Part shown: positions 1 to 6,622 of the stretch, piece by piece | How the letters are laid out: the number at the start of each line of letters is the position of its first letter | Position numbering within the stretch: position 1 is the stretch's first letter | Notes under the pieces: generated by a model | Databases searched by the model: none | What the model saw: only the letters and a program-made list of their open reading frames with translations | What the model was told of the DNA's origin: nothing | Made by a program: the position numbers and the translations under genes | NCBI GenBank assembly: GCA_022508635.1 | Contig: JAFLUV010000127.1 | Location: 1 to 6,708, forward strand | From: Prevotellaceae bacterium | Lineage (GTDB): Bacteria; Bacteroidota; Bacteroidia; Bacteroidales; Bacteroidaceae | Length of the DNA: 6,708 nucleotides | Reading direction: 5' to 3'

Positions 1-417
1 AACCCTCAGACAAAGGAGACGCTTTATTTCCCACAGTGGACGCGAATCCAGACGGTGACGAAGCCTGAGCTGGCGAAAATCATGGCTCGCGGCTCGACAT
101 TCAGCGTGGGCGAAGTGGACGGAGTGATTACGGACTTTTCGCAGTTCATCTGCGACCAGTTGCTTGCGGGCAATGCAGTGGACATTGCCGGGCTGGGCTC
201 GTTCAAGCTCTCAGTGAGCGGGCAGTCGAAGGAAAAGCCCGAGGACGTGACCTCGCAGGGCGCTACGATAAGCGTGCTGTTCAACCCGGACACGGCTCTG
301 ACGGAGCGCCTGAACGCTGAGGCGAGCTTCCAGTTCGTGACAAAGCCGACGGAGGACGGTAAGCAGGATGCCGAGGAGGGCGGGTCTGAGACCCCGAATC
401 CCGGCCCGCTGGAATGA
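1..417 (+). CDS. HU-family (HU-related, Bacteroidota type) DNA-binding protein, 5' truncated by window edge
   Basis: The reading frame is open from base 1 to a TGA at 415-417, giving 138 visible residues; the start codon lies outside the window. The GTG at 55 is probably internal, because the 18 residues before it (NPQTKETLYFPQWTRIQTV-like) match the short N-terminal beta region these HU-related proteins carry before the first helix. The core follows the HU fold order: helices with TKPELAKIMA and VDGVITDFSQFI, then the hallmark turn GNAVDIAGLGSFKLSVSG, then a strand resembling the HU DNA-binding arm, and a final ATISVLFNPDTALTERLN segment. The C-terminus is an acidic, Gly/Pro-rich tail (TEDGKQDAEEGG...PGPLE) that looks disordered. 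Family knowledge: HU proteins bind and bend DNA as dimers in the nucleoid; the Bacteroidota HU-related paralogues mostly have no defined role. It converges on the GH92 gene, so a functional link to the glycosidases is unlikely. Confidence 0.85.
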   Translation, partial: NPQTKETLYFPQWTRIQTVTKPELAKIMARGSTFSVGEVDGVITDFSQFICDQLLAGNAVDIAGLGSFKLSVSGQSKEKPEDVTSQGATISVLFNPDTALTERLNAEASFQFVTKPTEDGKQDAEEGGSETPNPGPLE

Positions 418-424
418 ACCTTCT

Positions 425-465
425 GCGCCGCGGGCGGCCGGGAGGCTGACCCTCCGGAGCGGCGC
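425..465. repeat. Imperfect GC-rich inverted repeat after the HU-family gene
   Basis: GCGCCG at 425-430 pairs with CGGCGC at 460-465. Inside it, 438-445 pairs with 451-457 with one bulged base around a five-base loop, and a larger asymmetric internal loop separates the two stems. No T-run follows on either strand, so it does not look like an intrinsic terminator by itself. It starts eight bases after the HU-family stop codon and could stabilise the 3' end of that transcript. This is seen in the sequence; the function is inference. Confidence 0.35.
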
Positions 466-475
466 TGACTAAGAG

Positions 476-521
476 ACCGGCTCCCCTTCCCAATGTCTGG
501 GAGGAGGAGCCGGTGACTTTT
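476..521. terminator. Intrinsic terminator shared by convergent genes
   Basis: A perfect nine-base arm ACCGGCTCC (476-484) pairs with GGAGCCGGT (506-514). The stem extends inward through 486-491 with 499-504 (one G-T pair), with a C/A mismatch at 485/505 and a seven-base loop at 492-498. On the + strand it is followed by GACTTTT, a short T-run, as expected for termination of the HU-family gene. On the - strand it begins five bases after the GH92 stop codon, but the following tail is only CTCTT, so termination of the glycosidase operon would be weaker or factor-assisted. The position between two convergent genes fits a shared terminator. Confidence 0.75.
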
Positions 522-2721
522 ACTCTGCGGTGATGCGCAGTTCCTTGCCTGCCGCAAGGTCGTCGTGGCGGACGAACCAGCCTTCCAGGGGCTTGCCGCC
601 AATGGTAATGGCCTTGATACGCTCGCCGCTGCCCTCGCGGACTATGTCGAAGGTCTTGCCTCCGCCGCCCAGGGTGAAGCGGACGCGGCTGAAGAGGGGC
701 ACGGTGACGATGTACTCGGGGTCGGCCGGCGAAAAGGTGTAGATGCCGATGGCGTTAAGGGCGTACCATGCAGACATCTCGCCCGCATCGTCCATGCCGG
801 CATAGGCCAGGTGGTCGCTGCCCATCCCGTAGTAGTCGTGCATGAGGATGTTCAGGATGTGCTGTGCCTTCTGCTGCCGGCCGATGAAGTAGTAGGTGTA
901 GGGGATGCTGTGGCCGGGCTGGTTGCCGTGGCAATAGGTGCCGAGGTATCCGGTCAGGTTCCATGCCTCATAGCCTCCGCAGGGGACGGTGAAGAGGGAG
1001 TCGAGCTTCTGCTCCACGGCCTGCGCGGAGGGATAGAGCGCTACCATGCCGTCAGGGTCGTGAGGCGCGAAGAAGAGGGAGTTCCATGCGTCTGCCTCGC
1101 GATACATGTACTGGTAGTAGGGATAGTTGGGGCGGAAGTCCTCTATCCAGGATGCCACGCCGTCGCGTATGACCTTGCCGCGCCAGAATCCGGTAGAGGG
1201 GTCGAAGAGGGTCTTGTAGTTCTGCGAACGCTTCAGGAGCATCTTCTCGTTCTTCCTGTCCTTCAGCTCCCGGGCAACGAGGGCGGTGGCGTAGTCGTCG
1301 TAGGCATACTCCTGGGTCTTCGTGACGGACCCCTTGTATTCATCCCATGTCGGGACGTTCACGGTGTCCTTCTCCGCAATCCAGCCGCGCTCCATGTACT
1401 CGTCGAGATAAGGCCTTCCGCCCCGGCCGGGCACGGTGGCGTTCTTCAGCATCAAGGCGTATGCACGCCGGAGGTCGAAGTCCCGGATGCCGCGCAGCCA
1501 TGAGCCTGCCACGAAGGTAGAGGCATGGTCGCCGTGGAAGAAGGTGGGCATGTAGCCGCCGTGAGCCTCTCCGCGCTCGATGCAGGAGCGGATGATGTCC
1601 GTTGCCACGTCGGGAGTTATCATTCCCAGCAGGATGAGCTTGTTGCGATAGGTGTCCCAGAAGGAGGGATTGGTGTAGTAGCGGAAGTCGGCCTTCACCA
1701 CCTCGCCGCGGTCGCTGCGGTACTCGCCGTTCACGTCACTGCGCAGGTGCGGGAAGAGAAAGACGCGATAGAGCGTGGAGTAAAGCATCGAGCGCTCGGC
1801 CTCCGTGCCGCCCTCCACGCGGATATGGCCAAGCAGCCTGTCCCAGGTGGCGTCTGCCTCCCGGCGGACTTCGTCGAAGCTCTTGCCCGCAAGCTCTGCC
1901 TGCAGGTTCATCCTGGCATTCTCTATGCTGACAAAGGAGAAGCCTATCTTCAGTTCTACGGGACGGTCGGCCTTCGGCTCCTTGAGCCTGACCATCCCTA
2001 TGGGGAGCACCCTCTGGCCATTCCTGCCTCCCTGCTCGCCGTTCCTTGCCCCGCCCTCTTCCTCTACGCGGTCGATGTCCTCCGAGAGCTCGGCATAGAA
2101 GTAGATGCGCCCCTCGCCGTCCTGGAAACCTTCAAAGGTGCGGGCGGAGGACTGCTTGAGCTCCCACTGGCGGGGCATGTTGTTCGAGCGTGCAATATCC
2201 ACGAGAATCTGTCTCTCCGTCCCCGCAGGATAGGTGTAGCGATGGTAGCCGCAACGGAGCGTGGAGGTCAGCTCCGCATTGATGTGATAGCGATCGAGCA
2301 GGACACGATAGTATCCGGGATGCGCCTCTTCCTCTGTATGGCGGAAGAGCGAACGATAGCTCTCGGGGCGGGGTCTTCCCTCCTTCGTGACAGGAAGTAT
2401 GGGCAGGTGCAGCAGGTTCCAGTGTCCCTTGCTGGTATGGGCAAAGCCGTAAATCATGTCGTCCTCGTACTGATAGCCCGAACCGCTGCGGTACATGGTC
2501 ACAGGCGTAAGCTGCACCATGGCATTGGGAAGGGCAGCTCCGGGATATGTCTCAGCTCCCCAGGGACGCTTCTCTTCGGTCCGGATATAGCCGAGTTCCT
2601 CCGGTGTCCACAAGGTGGCCGTACCCATCAGGGGATTGACGTACTGCGTAACGCTTTGGGCATTGGCCTTCAAACTGCCAAGGCCAATAGCCAAATAGGC
2701 AAAAACAAACAAAAGCTTCAT
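520..2721 (-). CDS. Secreted GH92 family alpha-mannosidase
   Basis: The product is 733 residues, a normal full length for GH92 (calcium-dependent, inverting exo-alpha-mannosidases). Residues 1-21 form a signal peptide ending Ala-Asn-Ala before Gln22, so the mature protein is probably periplasmic; there is no lipobox Cys. The N-terminal beta-sandwich domain starts with YVNPLMGT (27-34) and PGAALPNAMVQLTP (60-73). The (alpha/alpha)6 catalytic domain shows FWDTYR (354-359), YREADAW (539-545), HGNQPGHSIPY (598-608) and GMDDAGEMSAWYALNAIGIY (642-661). By spacing to the characterised enzyme BT3990, Glu542 should be the general acid and Asp645 (with Asp644) the general base. Oddities: Met643 where relatives have Asp or Asn; SKGH after GFAHT (97-100) where many members have HLSG; Gln601 in GNQP where GNEP is common; a Gly/Asn/Arg/Glu-rich insertion near 223-237. 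Linkage specificity (alpha-1,2, -1,3, -1,4 or -1,6) cannot be read from this. The gene starts 36 bases after the GH71/99-like gene and is probably co-transcribed with it. The ATG at 2721 is chosen because the signal peptide begins there, with a weak AGGT upstream. Confidence 0.93.
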   Translation of the reverse strand: MKLLFVFAYLAIGLGSLKANAQSVTQYVNPLMGTATLWTPEELGYIRTEEKRPWGAETYPGAALPNAMVQLTPVTMYRSGSGYQYEDDMIYGFAHTSKGHWNLLHLPILPVTKEGRPRPESYRSLFRHTEEEAHPGYYRVLLDRYHINAELTSTLRCGYHRYTYPAGTERQILVDIARSNNMPRQWELKQSSARTFEGFQDGEGRIYFYAELSEDIDRVEEEGGARNGEQGGRNGQRVLPIGMVRLKEPKADRPVELKIGFSFVSIENARMNLQAELAGKSFDEVRREADATWDRLLGHIRVEGGTEAERSMLYSTLYRVFLFPHLRSDVNGEYRSDRGEVVKADFRYYTNPSFWDTYRNKLILLGMITPDVATDIIRSCIERGEAHGGYMPTFFHGDHASTFVAGSWLRGIRDFDLRRAYALMLKNATVPGRGGRPYLDEYMERGWIAEKDTVNVPTWDEYKGSVTKTQEYAYDDYATALVARELKDRKNEKMLLKRSQNYKTLFDPSTGFWRGKVIRDGVASWIEDFRPNYPYYQYMYREADAWNSLFFAPHDPDGMVALYPSAQAVEQKLDSLFTVPCGGYEAWNLTGYLGTYCHGNQPGHSIPYTYYFIGRQQKAQHILNILMHDYYGMGSDHLAYAGMDDAGEMSAWYALNAIGIYTFSPADPEYIVTVPLFSRVRFTLGGGGKTFDIVREGSGERIKAITIGGKPLEGWFVRHDDLAAGKELRITAE

Positions 2722-2757
2722 ACTTGATACCTGAATTTATGTGTTAATAGTTAATGG

Positions 2758-4671
2758 TCACCGGACTTTGGAAGATGTCTTTTCCCAGACGAACCTGTAG
2801 GCAAAGCGACGGTTTGGTGCAGTGTCGCCGGCAGTGCAAAGGCTGATGATGTCCTTGAGTTCATGAGGATTGTCAGCCCACTTAAAGCGGAAGGCAACCT
2901 GTCTGCCTGTCAGCCCGAGGAGCTTGCGCGGCAGGGAAATCTCAAGGGCATTGCTCCCGGCAGCGTATGGAATGTCACAGACATGCACCCAGCTCTGTGC
3001 CTCTTCGTCATAGCGCATCAGGGTAGTCGTCGTCTCATCCCTCACCACATTATTTATAATATAGTCGTAACCCTGCCAGCCCGTCGAGCTGTCTTCGTCA
3101 GCATCTATCAGGAGAAGCATCCAGTGCGGGTCGGTCCATGACGTAAGGGAAGTTGCCGTCTCGGCTGCAAAATAGATGTTGCGTTTGTCAAGAGCCGTGA
3201 GGCAGCGCACAATGTCATTGCGTCCGCTTTGGTCGGAATAGTGCAGGTCGCCGTAGCCATCATGGTCGCGGTGAATGACATCGCCGCGGGTGTCAAGGAA
3301 AGAACTGTCCGCCTCCCACTCGTCAAGCACGCCGTCAAGCCTGATGCTCTGGTAGCCATGATGCACAGGCATGGGCGGCACACCCTTGTAACGGCGGATG
3401 TTCTGCACCATCTGCATGTAGTAGTTGTCCGTCCACCCGCCCTTCATAGGAGCAATGGTACGGTTGAACTCCGCATTGTACTGGTCGACAAAATAAAAAG
3501 GATTGCCCTTCCTTCCGAGGAAGTCTATTTGCATGTCAGCCTGTCCGCTGGGATCTTTTCCGTTACGATACTTTCCGGCCGTCCATTCATTCCAGTCGTT
3601 GAGGTAGATAAACTCCGGGTCAACCTGCAAAGCCTCATCCCAACGCTCTTGGAAATAGATGCCGTACTGAGTGGGATTGTCACATTCCTCTCCAAGCCAA
3701 GGAATAAAGGTGCGGGCAGGCATGTCGCACGAGTCAAGGGACGGCTCGCCTGTTTCCCTGCGCCAGCTCTTGCCGACGATGCTGATAGGATGCTGGGCAG
3801 GCGTGACTGCCATCTCCTCCAGCCGCCCTTGATGCCTGGAGCAAAGCTCTTCGGGCTTGAGGTCTGCCACATTCTTGTCGTTCAGTTCATAACCGAAGCT
3901 CCATTTGTCTTCACCGCCAACATATCGCTCGCCTGCCCATTTGTAATAGCCCCACCACATGCCGCGCAAGGTGAAGAACTGCTTCACCTCGTCGCTATAG
4001 TCCTTTCCTTGCTGTCCGCCGTTAGGGTTCGCATCAACGCTTGGCGTAGCATTGTAGAGGAGAAGCGGCTTGCCTTCCCAGTAAAACCAGCAGTCCTCGT
4101 AGCGCGGTGTCTTGTAGAAACGCTCGTATAGGCTTTGCACGACATCAATAACATTGCCGTTGAAAGCCCAGAAGCAGAACTTTGGCACCCGGTTACCTTC
4201 AGCCTTCATCTCCTGCATCGTCTGGAAGAGAGCTTCCCACTCGTCCCAATAGCAGACAGCATTCGTCACATCCATAATGAGGACGTCCACGCCTGCATCG
4301 GCAAGCATGGAGAGGTCGTGGCGGATGACATAGCGGTCACGACTGAGGAAGTAACCATACTCAGGTTCACCCCAATGATAGGTAGCATACGGGAAGTCAG
4401 GGTTGCCTCGGGTACACATCGGATTGTCCGCTATGCGCTTCGACACGTCGTAGGTATATGGCTGGCCGTTGTGGTGGTCAGGCGTGTGCCAGGTAATATA
4501 GAAGATGCCAACGGTACGCTGTCTGCCATCTGCCTTGAGCGGGCACTCTTCTGCAGTGGGCAGAGTACGCCCCAGTCCGTCCGTTGCAACCCAAGAGCCT
4601 CCCCAGTCTTGTCCAAAGATGGGGAAAACTGATGAAAACAACAGAACTGTAATGATTAGAAAAAGTTTCAT
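2758..4671 (-). CDS. Secreted GH71/GH99-like glycoside hydrolase with C-terminal CBM9-like domain
   Basis: The product is 637 residues. Residues 1-20 form a signal peptide (ending FPIFG) before Gln21-Asp22, so it is probably periplasmic. Residues about 50-405 resemble the GH71/GH99-like (beta/alpha)8 proteins: VGIFYITWH (54-62), the YDVSKRI segment (74-80), WGEPEYGYFLSRDRYVIRHD (100-119), LADAGVDVLIMDVTNA (123-138) and the C-terminal NDWNEWTAGKY (358-368). Known GH99 enzymes are endo-alpha-mannosidases/mannanases using two Glu residues in an NEWxEG motif; here Glu362 is kept, but the second position is Ala365. Residues about 440-629 resemble a CBM9-like (DOMON-type) beta-sandwich, opening with IRLDGVLDEWEAD and continuing through DKRNIYFAAET and MLLLIDADEDSSTGW, and may bind sugar. 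The reaction is therefore uncertain: an endo-acting hydrolase on alpha-mannoside or alpha-glucan, or a binding protein derived from one. The GH92 partner favours an alpha-mannoside. The ATG at 4671 begins the signal peptide and has a purine-rich AAGGGAAGAG about 12 bases upstream. Confidence 0.82.
   Translation of the reverse strand: MKLFLIITVLLFSSVFPIFGQDWGGSWVATDGLGRTLPTAEECPLKADGRQRTVGIFYITWHTPDHHNGQPYTYDVSKRIADNPMCTRGNPDFPYATYHWGEPEYGYFLSRDRYVIRHDLSMLADAGVDVLIMDVTNAVCYWDEWEALFQTMQEMKAEGNRVPKFCFWAFNGNVIDVVQSLYERFYKTPRYEDCWFYWEGKPLLLYNATPSVDANPNGGQQGKDYSDEVKQFFTLRGMWWGYYKWAGERYVGGEDKWSFGYELNDKNVADLKPEELCSRHQGRLEEMAVTPAQHPISIVGKSWRRETGEPSLDSCDMPARTFIPWLGEECDNPTQYGIYFQERWDEALQVDPEFIYLNDWNEWTAGKYRNGKDPSGQADMQIDFLGRKGNPFYFVDQYNAEFNRTIAPMKGGWTDNYYMQMVQNIRRYKGVPPMPVHHGYQSIRLDGVLDEWEADSSFLDTRGDVIHRDHDGYGDLHYSDQSGRNDIVRCLTALDKRNIYFAAETATSLTSWTDPHWMLLLIDADEDSSTGWQGYDYIINNVVRDETTTTLMRYDEEAQSWVHVCDIPYAAGSNALEISLPRKLLGLTGRQVAFRFKWADNPHELKDIISLCTAGDTAPNRRFAYRFVWEKTSSKVR
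2785..3354 (-). other. CBM9-like carbohydrate-binding domain (part of the GH71/99-like protein)
   Basis: This stretch encodes residues about 440-629. It starts with the typical 'LDGVLDEW' entry of CBM9-like/DOMON domains, followed by an Asn-Asp pair (NDIVR, 485-489), an NIYF strand (498-501), a hydrophobic strand ending in an acidic LLLIDADED (519-527) and late strands ALEISLPR and VAFRFKW. In related proteins such domains bind sugars or haem; Trp512, Trp517 and Trp531 are candidate stacking residues. The domain assignment is by pattern and ligand binding is inferred. Confidence 0.6.
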
Positions 4672-4744
4672 GATGTCTGTTTCTCTTCCCTTCTTAATAT
4701 ATACTGGTGCTACTCATTTATATAATAGGTAGGAAAAGGGATTG
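4672..4744 (-). promoter_or_regulatory. AT-rich gap between bipA and the GH71/99-like gene with imperfect inverted repeat
   Basis: The gap is much more AT-rich than the flanking genes. It holds TAATATATA (4695-4703) and TATATAATA (4719-4727), an imperfect inverted repeat with eight of nine bases matching around a 15-base spacer. On the - strand I find no good match to the Bacteroidota -7 box TAnnTTTG and no terminator hairpin with T-run after the bipA stop. It may hold a degenerate promoter or an operator for the glycosidase pair, or simply be a read-through spacer. Confidence 0.25.
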
Positions 4745-6562
4745 CTACTCTTTCTTTGCTCTCTTCCTTTCCAGATGGTCGAGAATGATCTTGCGCATAC
4801 GCATGCTCTTGGGAGTCACTTCCACATATTCGTCAGCCTTGATATACTCCAAGGCTTCTTCCAGAGAGAAGATAGTGGCAGGGATGATGCGAGCTTTCTC
4901 GTCAGTACCGCTTGCACGGACGTTTGTGAGCTGCTTCGCCTTGCACACGTTGATGACGATGTCATTCTCGTGGACATGCTCGCCTACGATCTGTCCGGCA
5001 TAGACCTGATCCTGCGGCTCGATGAAGAACTTTCCCCTGTCCTGCAGATGGTCGATGGCATAAGCATAGGCATTGCCGCTTTCCAGTGCAATGAGCGAAC
5101 CGTTGATGCGTCGCGTTATCTCGCCCTTGAAGGGCTGGTACTCCTTGAAGCGATGTGCAATGATGGCTTCTCCTTGGCTGGCCGTGAGCATGTTGGTGCG
5201 CAGGCCTATGATGCCACGGCTGGGAATGAGAAATTCGATGTTGACGCGTTCGCCCTGACTCTCCATGCTCGTCATCTCGCCCTTGCGGCGTGTGACCATG
5301 TCTATCATCTTCGAGGCAAACTCCTCCGGCACATTGATTGTCATCTCTTCGATAGGCTCGCACTTTACGCCGTCTATCTCTTTGTAGATGACTTGCGGCT
5401 GGCCGACTTGCAGTTCATAGCCTTCACGGCGCATCGTCTCAATAAGGACAGAGAGATGAAGTACGCCTCTGCCAGAGACTATCCAACGGTCGGTACAACC
5501 TTCTGCAACATCCACGCGCAGGGCAAGGTTCTTTTCCAATTCCCGTTCCAGGCGTTCGCCGATGTGACGGCTGGTGCAGTATTTGCCCTCTTTGCCAAAG
5601 AAGGGAGAGTCGTTGATGGTGAAGAGCATGGACATCGTCGGTTCGTCGATGCTAATGGGTGGCAGGGGTTCCGGGTTCTCATAGTCGCAAATGGTATCGC
5701 CTATTTCGAAGTGCTCGAGGCCGACAATGGCACAGATGTCACCCGAAGAGACCTCCGACGTGCGTTGCCGCCCCATTCCTGTGAAGGTCTGGAGTTCCTT
5801 GATGCGTGTCTTCTCGCGGCTTCCGTTGCGGTGCACAATGGTGATGTTCATGCCTTCGCGCAGAGTGCCGCGATGCACGCGTCCCACGGCGATGCGTCCT
5901 GTATAGGTGCTGTAATCGAGGCTGGTGACGAGCATCTGCGGCGTGCCGTCCAGCATCTCCGGTTCCGGAATGTAGCGGAGGATGCTGTCAAGCAGATAGG
6001 TGATGTCCGTGGATGGCGTCTGCCAGTCCTCTGCCATCCATCCTTGCTTGGCAGAGCCGTAGATGACGGGGAAGTCAAGCTGCTCTTCCGTTGCATCGAG
6101 GTCGCACATCAAGTCGAAGACCATCTCGTATACCTCCTCAGGACGGCAGTTCAGCTTGTCCACCTTATTGATGACGACAACGGGTTTCAGCCCTATCTGA
6201 AGTGCTTTTTGCAGGACGAAGCGCGTCTGCGGCATAGGCCCCTCGAAGGCATCGACCAGAAGCAGGCAGCCGTCAGCCATGTTCAGCACACGCTCCACCT
6301 CTCCTCCAAAGTCCGAGTGTCCGGGAGTGTCAATGATGTTTATCTTCGTGCCGTGATAGTTGATGCTGACGTTCTTGGAGAGGATGGTGATACCGCGCTC
6401 GCGTTCCAACTCGTTGTTGTCGAGCATGAGCTCGCCTGTCTGCTGATTCTCACGGAAGAGATTTCCTGCCAGCAGCATTTTGTCCACGAGGGTTGTCTTG
6501 CCGTGATCTACGTGTGCAATGATAGCTATATTCCTGATGCTTTGCTTATTTCCTGAATCCAT
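4745..6562 (-). CDS. typA: Ribosome-associated translational GTPase BipA/TypA
   Basis: The product is 605 residues from the ATG at 6562, close to the usual length of about 600. It is a cytoplasmic EF-G/LepA-like GTPase that binds the 70S ribosome and assists 50S subunit assembly and growth under cold or other stress. The GTPase motifs are complete: G1 AHVDHGKT (16-23), G2 RGITI (56-60), G3 DTPGH (78-82), G4 NKVD (132-135) and G5 GSAK (169-172). A beta-barrel domain II follows (about 205-295), then EF-G-like domains with SGRGVLHLSVLIETMRREGYE (363-383), and the BipA-specific C-terminal region with PSRGIIGLRTNMLTASQGEA (447-466) and GEHVHENDIVINVCK (527-541), ending in a basic tail RKRAKKE. An in-frame ATG at 6631 would add 23 residues, but these overlap the promoter and do not resemble the family N-terminus, so 6562 is preferred. 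It is first in the - strand run; the two glycosidase genes follow after 73 bases. Confidence 0.97.
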   Translation of the reverse strand: MDSGNKQSIRNIAIIAHVDHGKTTLVDKMLLAGNLFRENQQTGELMLDNNELERERGITILSKNVSINYHGTKINIIDTPGHSDFGGEVERVLNMADGCLLLVDAFEGPMPQTRFVLQKALQIGLKPVVVINKVDKLNCRPEEVYEMVFDLMCDLDATEEQLDFPVIYGSAKQGWMAEDWQTPSTDITYLLDSILRYIPEPEMLDGTPQMLVTSLDYSTYTGRIAVGRVHRGTLREGMNITIVHRNGSREKTRIKELQTFTGMGRQRTSEVSSGDICAIVGLEHFEIGDTICDYENPEPLPPISIDEPTMSMLFTINDSPFFGKEGKYCTSRHIGERLERELEKNLALRVDVAEGCTDRWIVSGRGVLHLSVLIETMRREGYELQVGQPQVIYKEIDGVKCEPIEEMTINVPEEFASKMIDMVTRRKGEMTSMESQGERVNIEFLIPSRGIIGLRTNMLTASQGEAIIAHRFKEYQPFKGEITRRINGSLIALESGNAYAYAIDHLQDRGKFFIEPQDQVYAGQIVGEHVHENDIVINVCKAKQLTNVRASGTDEKARIIPATIFSLEEALEYIKADEYVEVTPKSMRMRKIILDHLERKRAKKE

Positions 6563-6591
6563 GGTGTGTGTCTTCTCGGTTATACGAGTTG

Positions 6592-6622
6592 CAAAGTTAC
6601 GGCTTTTCATGAAGAATTGCAA
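6592..6622 (-). promoter_or_regulatory. Bacteroidota-type promoter for bipA/typA
   Basis: Read on the - strand, TAACTTTG (6599 down to 6592) matches the Bacteroidota primary sigma -7 box TAnnTTTG at every fixed base. TTG (6622-6620), within GCTTGC, lies 20 bases upstream, suitable for the -33 element. Transcription would begin roughly 6 to 8 bases after the -7 box, giving a leader of about 22-25 bases before the ATG at 6562. A weak purine-rich GAGAAG lies about 8-13 bases before that ATG. The same position rules out the upstream in-frame ATGs at 6631 and 6610 as starts of the main transcript. Confidence 0.75.

Noticed and set aside
55..57. GTG at 55 as the start of the HU-family gene
   Set aside because: The frame is open to the window edge, and the residues before the GTG fit the N-terminal segment of the HU-related family, so the true start is most likely outside the window.
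919..921. Gln601 in GNQP as loss of the GH92 general acid (as in mannose-phosphate-specific members with a Glu-to-Gln change)
   Set aside because: Spacing to the base loop puts this residue about 44 residues before Asp645, whereas the known acid Glu533 in BT3990 lies 111 before its base. The matching position here is Glu542 in YREADAW, which is intact.
1525..2727. 400-residue open frame on the + strand, opposite GH92
   Set aside because: It has no recognisable domain, is rich in Val/Ala/Leu as expected from antisense reading of GC-rich coding DNA, and has no promoter or ribosome-binding site. The GH92 frame explains this stretch. The same applies to 565-1503 and 3229-4131.
4742..6556. 604-residue open frame on the + strand, opposite bipA
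   Set aside because: It mirrors bipA almost end to end. The bipA frame has all five GTPase motifs, a promoter and full family identity; the antisense frame has no recognisable domain, and long antisense frames are common opposite genes of this codon composition.
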